From Bacteroidales bacterium (lineage in GTDB: Bacteria > Bacteroidota > Bacteroidia > Bacteroidales > F082), in assembly GCA_020853175.1 (NCBI GenBank), contig JADYZK010000016.1, positions 1 through 8,763 of the forward strand: a DNA stretch of 8,763 nt. Direction: 5' to 3'. Positions 7,709-8,763 of this stretch are shown piece by piece; the first letter of the stretch is position 1; each line of letters begins with the position of its first letter. A model generated the notes under the pieces. It worked only from the letters and a program-made list of their open reading frames with translations. It searched no databases and was not told where the DNA came from. A program made the translations under genes and the position numbers.

Positions 7709-8763
7709 TTAAACCGAAACTGAAAACCACGTAATCAAATCGAAGTTATCAAGTTGGAATTTTTCCTCCACCTTAATATTTTGTTTCACGCGTGCTAAAG
7801 CGTCTTTGTCGCCTTTTCTCAATTTTGACAAAAGGTCTTTGGCTTCTGCACCCATTACTTTTTTGGTGGTACCGTCTTCCTGCACTTGTTCTTCTGCGGC
7901 TTGTCCATCAAGCCAGGCTTTGATGGCCATTACCAATTCATGAATGGTATCATCATCTCCTCTATCTAAGGCATCGGAAACATAACGGTTTTTATCTTTA
8001 TGATGGGTCAAGGCATCCAAAACATCTTTTTGGTTCAGCAGCACCAACTTTCCTTGCATGTTGATGTAGATGAGATCAAAAATCCTGTATTCATGTTGGG
8101 GCGCTTTTGCTGGTCGTGATGGATAACCAAGAAGTGCAATCAAACCGTTTTCGGCACAAACCGAAGTATCCGCTTTGAAGCCTGTGTAAACCCCTTTGGG
8201 CATTCGGAGGTATTTGGCTTTGTCTTTGTTGAACTCTTCCAACAAATCTTGCCGATAACGTTCCAATGAAAGGTCATCAAATCCGAAAGTTTCATTGCCA
8301 TCCAAGTCATCAAAAGTCACCTGCATCTGCTCCATCATGCGGTTCTTCATACGTTGGTCAAGAGATTCGTCATAAATCATTTCCTGGAAGGTTTCTGAGA
8401 ATTTTTCATCCACTTCAGCACCCGCCAGTTTCATGGCGGCCATACGATGTTCTATTCTTCCTTGCAGATTCAGGTAGGAATTGATGTTGTTGGATGGCCA
8501 GAAATTAATGCCGAAAATTTTCTTATTGGGGCTTCCTAAACGGTCGATACGTCCTAATCGCTGGATGATTCTTACGGGATTCCAATGAATATCGTAATTG
8601 ATGACCATATCCGCATCTTGAAGGTTTTGTCCTTCGCTCAAAGCATCGGTGGCAATAAGAATATCAATCGGTTGTTGAACTTGCGAGTACGTTTTAGGAT
8701 GATTCTGGGCAACCCATGGTATCCATTCGTAATAGGCCTCTAAACCTTTTTTTTCAGTTTGGA
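7709..8763 (-). CDS. SNF2/HepA-type DNA helicase, C-terminal part (N-terminus beyond window)
   Basis: The frame is open from the right edge to the TAA at 7709, giving 350 visible residues; the protein starts outside the window. Numbering from the first complete codon (8761-8759), helicase motif V reads [15 protein letters not shown] (34-48) and motif [12 protein letters not shown] (about 64-73), with an [12 protein letters not shown] linker. This is the pattern of superfamily 2 SNF2/RapA-like enzymes, which use ATP to move along double-stranded DNA. The remaining 270 or so residues are a helical C-terminal extension of a kind seen on defence-associated SNF2 helicases, some of which carry an N-terminal phospholipase D-type nuclease; whether this one does cannot be seen. 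The TTG at 8641 is not the start, because it falls inside motif V. The gene leads the visible operon and lies 10 nt before the KilA-N gene. It resembles DISARM DrmD in type, but that assignment is not certain. Confidence 0.88.
   Translation of the reverse strand, partial: QTEKKGLEAYYEWIPWVAQNHPKTYSQVQQPIDILIATDALSEGQNLQDADMVINYDIHWNPVRIIQRLGRIDRLGSPNKKIFGINFWPSNNINSYLNLQGRIEHRMAAMKLAGAEVDEKFSETFQEMIYDESLDQRMKNRMMEQMQVTFDDLDGNETFGFDDLSLERYRQDLLEEFNKDKAKYLRMPKGVYTGFKADTSVCAENGLIALLGYPSRPAKAPQHEYRIFDLIYINMQGKLVLLNQKDVLDALTHHKDKNRYVSDALDRGDDDTIHELVMAIKAWLDGQAAEEQVQEDGTTKKVMGAEAKDLLSKLRKGDKDALARVKQNIKVEEKFQLDNFDLITWFSVSV

Noticed and set aside
8639..8641. A TTG start for the helicase gene
   Set aside because: It lies inside helicase motif V, and the frame continues open to the right edge with the rest of the motif (ILIATDA) before it. 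The gene is partial, not short.

Overview
The window looks like a Bacteroidota chromosome. Evidence: a Sec signal ending in ALA-Q on a secreted protein, no Shine-Dalgarno-like purine stretches before the starts I checked, and a KilA-N protein of a type I associate with that phylum. This is inference; there is no rRNA or other phylogenetic marker. All five genes I can support, plus one detached gene end, lie on the minus strand, so transcription runs from high to low coordinates. The window is almost entirely coding. I found no tRNA, rRNA, CRISPR array, insertion sequence or integrase.

From 8763 down to about 1391 runs a compact, AT-richer cassette that reads as a DNA-modification-based defence island. 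In transcription order: (1) the C-terminal third or so of an SNF2/HepA-type helicase whose N-terminus lies beyond the right edge; (2) a 275-residue KilA-N domain protein; (3) a 1249-residue Eco57I/COG1002-like adenine DNA methyltransferase with a target-recognition region; (4) an SMC/RecF-type ATPase. Junctions are 10 nt, 0 nt (TAAATG) and a 1-nt overlap (TGATG), so the genes are very probably one operon. The helicase plus COG1002-type methylase pair recalls drmD and drmMI of class 1 DISARM. The KilA-N protein and SMC-like ATPase are not DISARM parts, and no drmA, drmB or drmC is visible here.

The ATPase frame is cut by one TAA at 1745-1747. The same frame stays open for another 117 codons and encodes what looks like the ATPase's own C-terminal domain. 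So the gene is either broken by one nonsense change, deliberately split, or read through.

From 1341 to the left edge is an unrelated, clearly GC-richer gene for a secreted zinc metallopeptidase of DUF6055/Svx type, with an HELTH motif. Hand counts in 60-base blocks give about 52-65% GC there, against 25-52% across the cassette. The composition break near 1385 is probably the edge of a horizontally acquired island. Two further points are a perfect 13-bp inverted repeat inside the KilA-N gene and an AT-rich block covering the methylase's target-recognition region.
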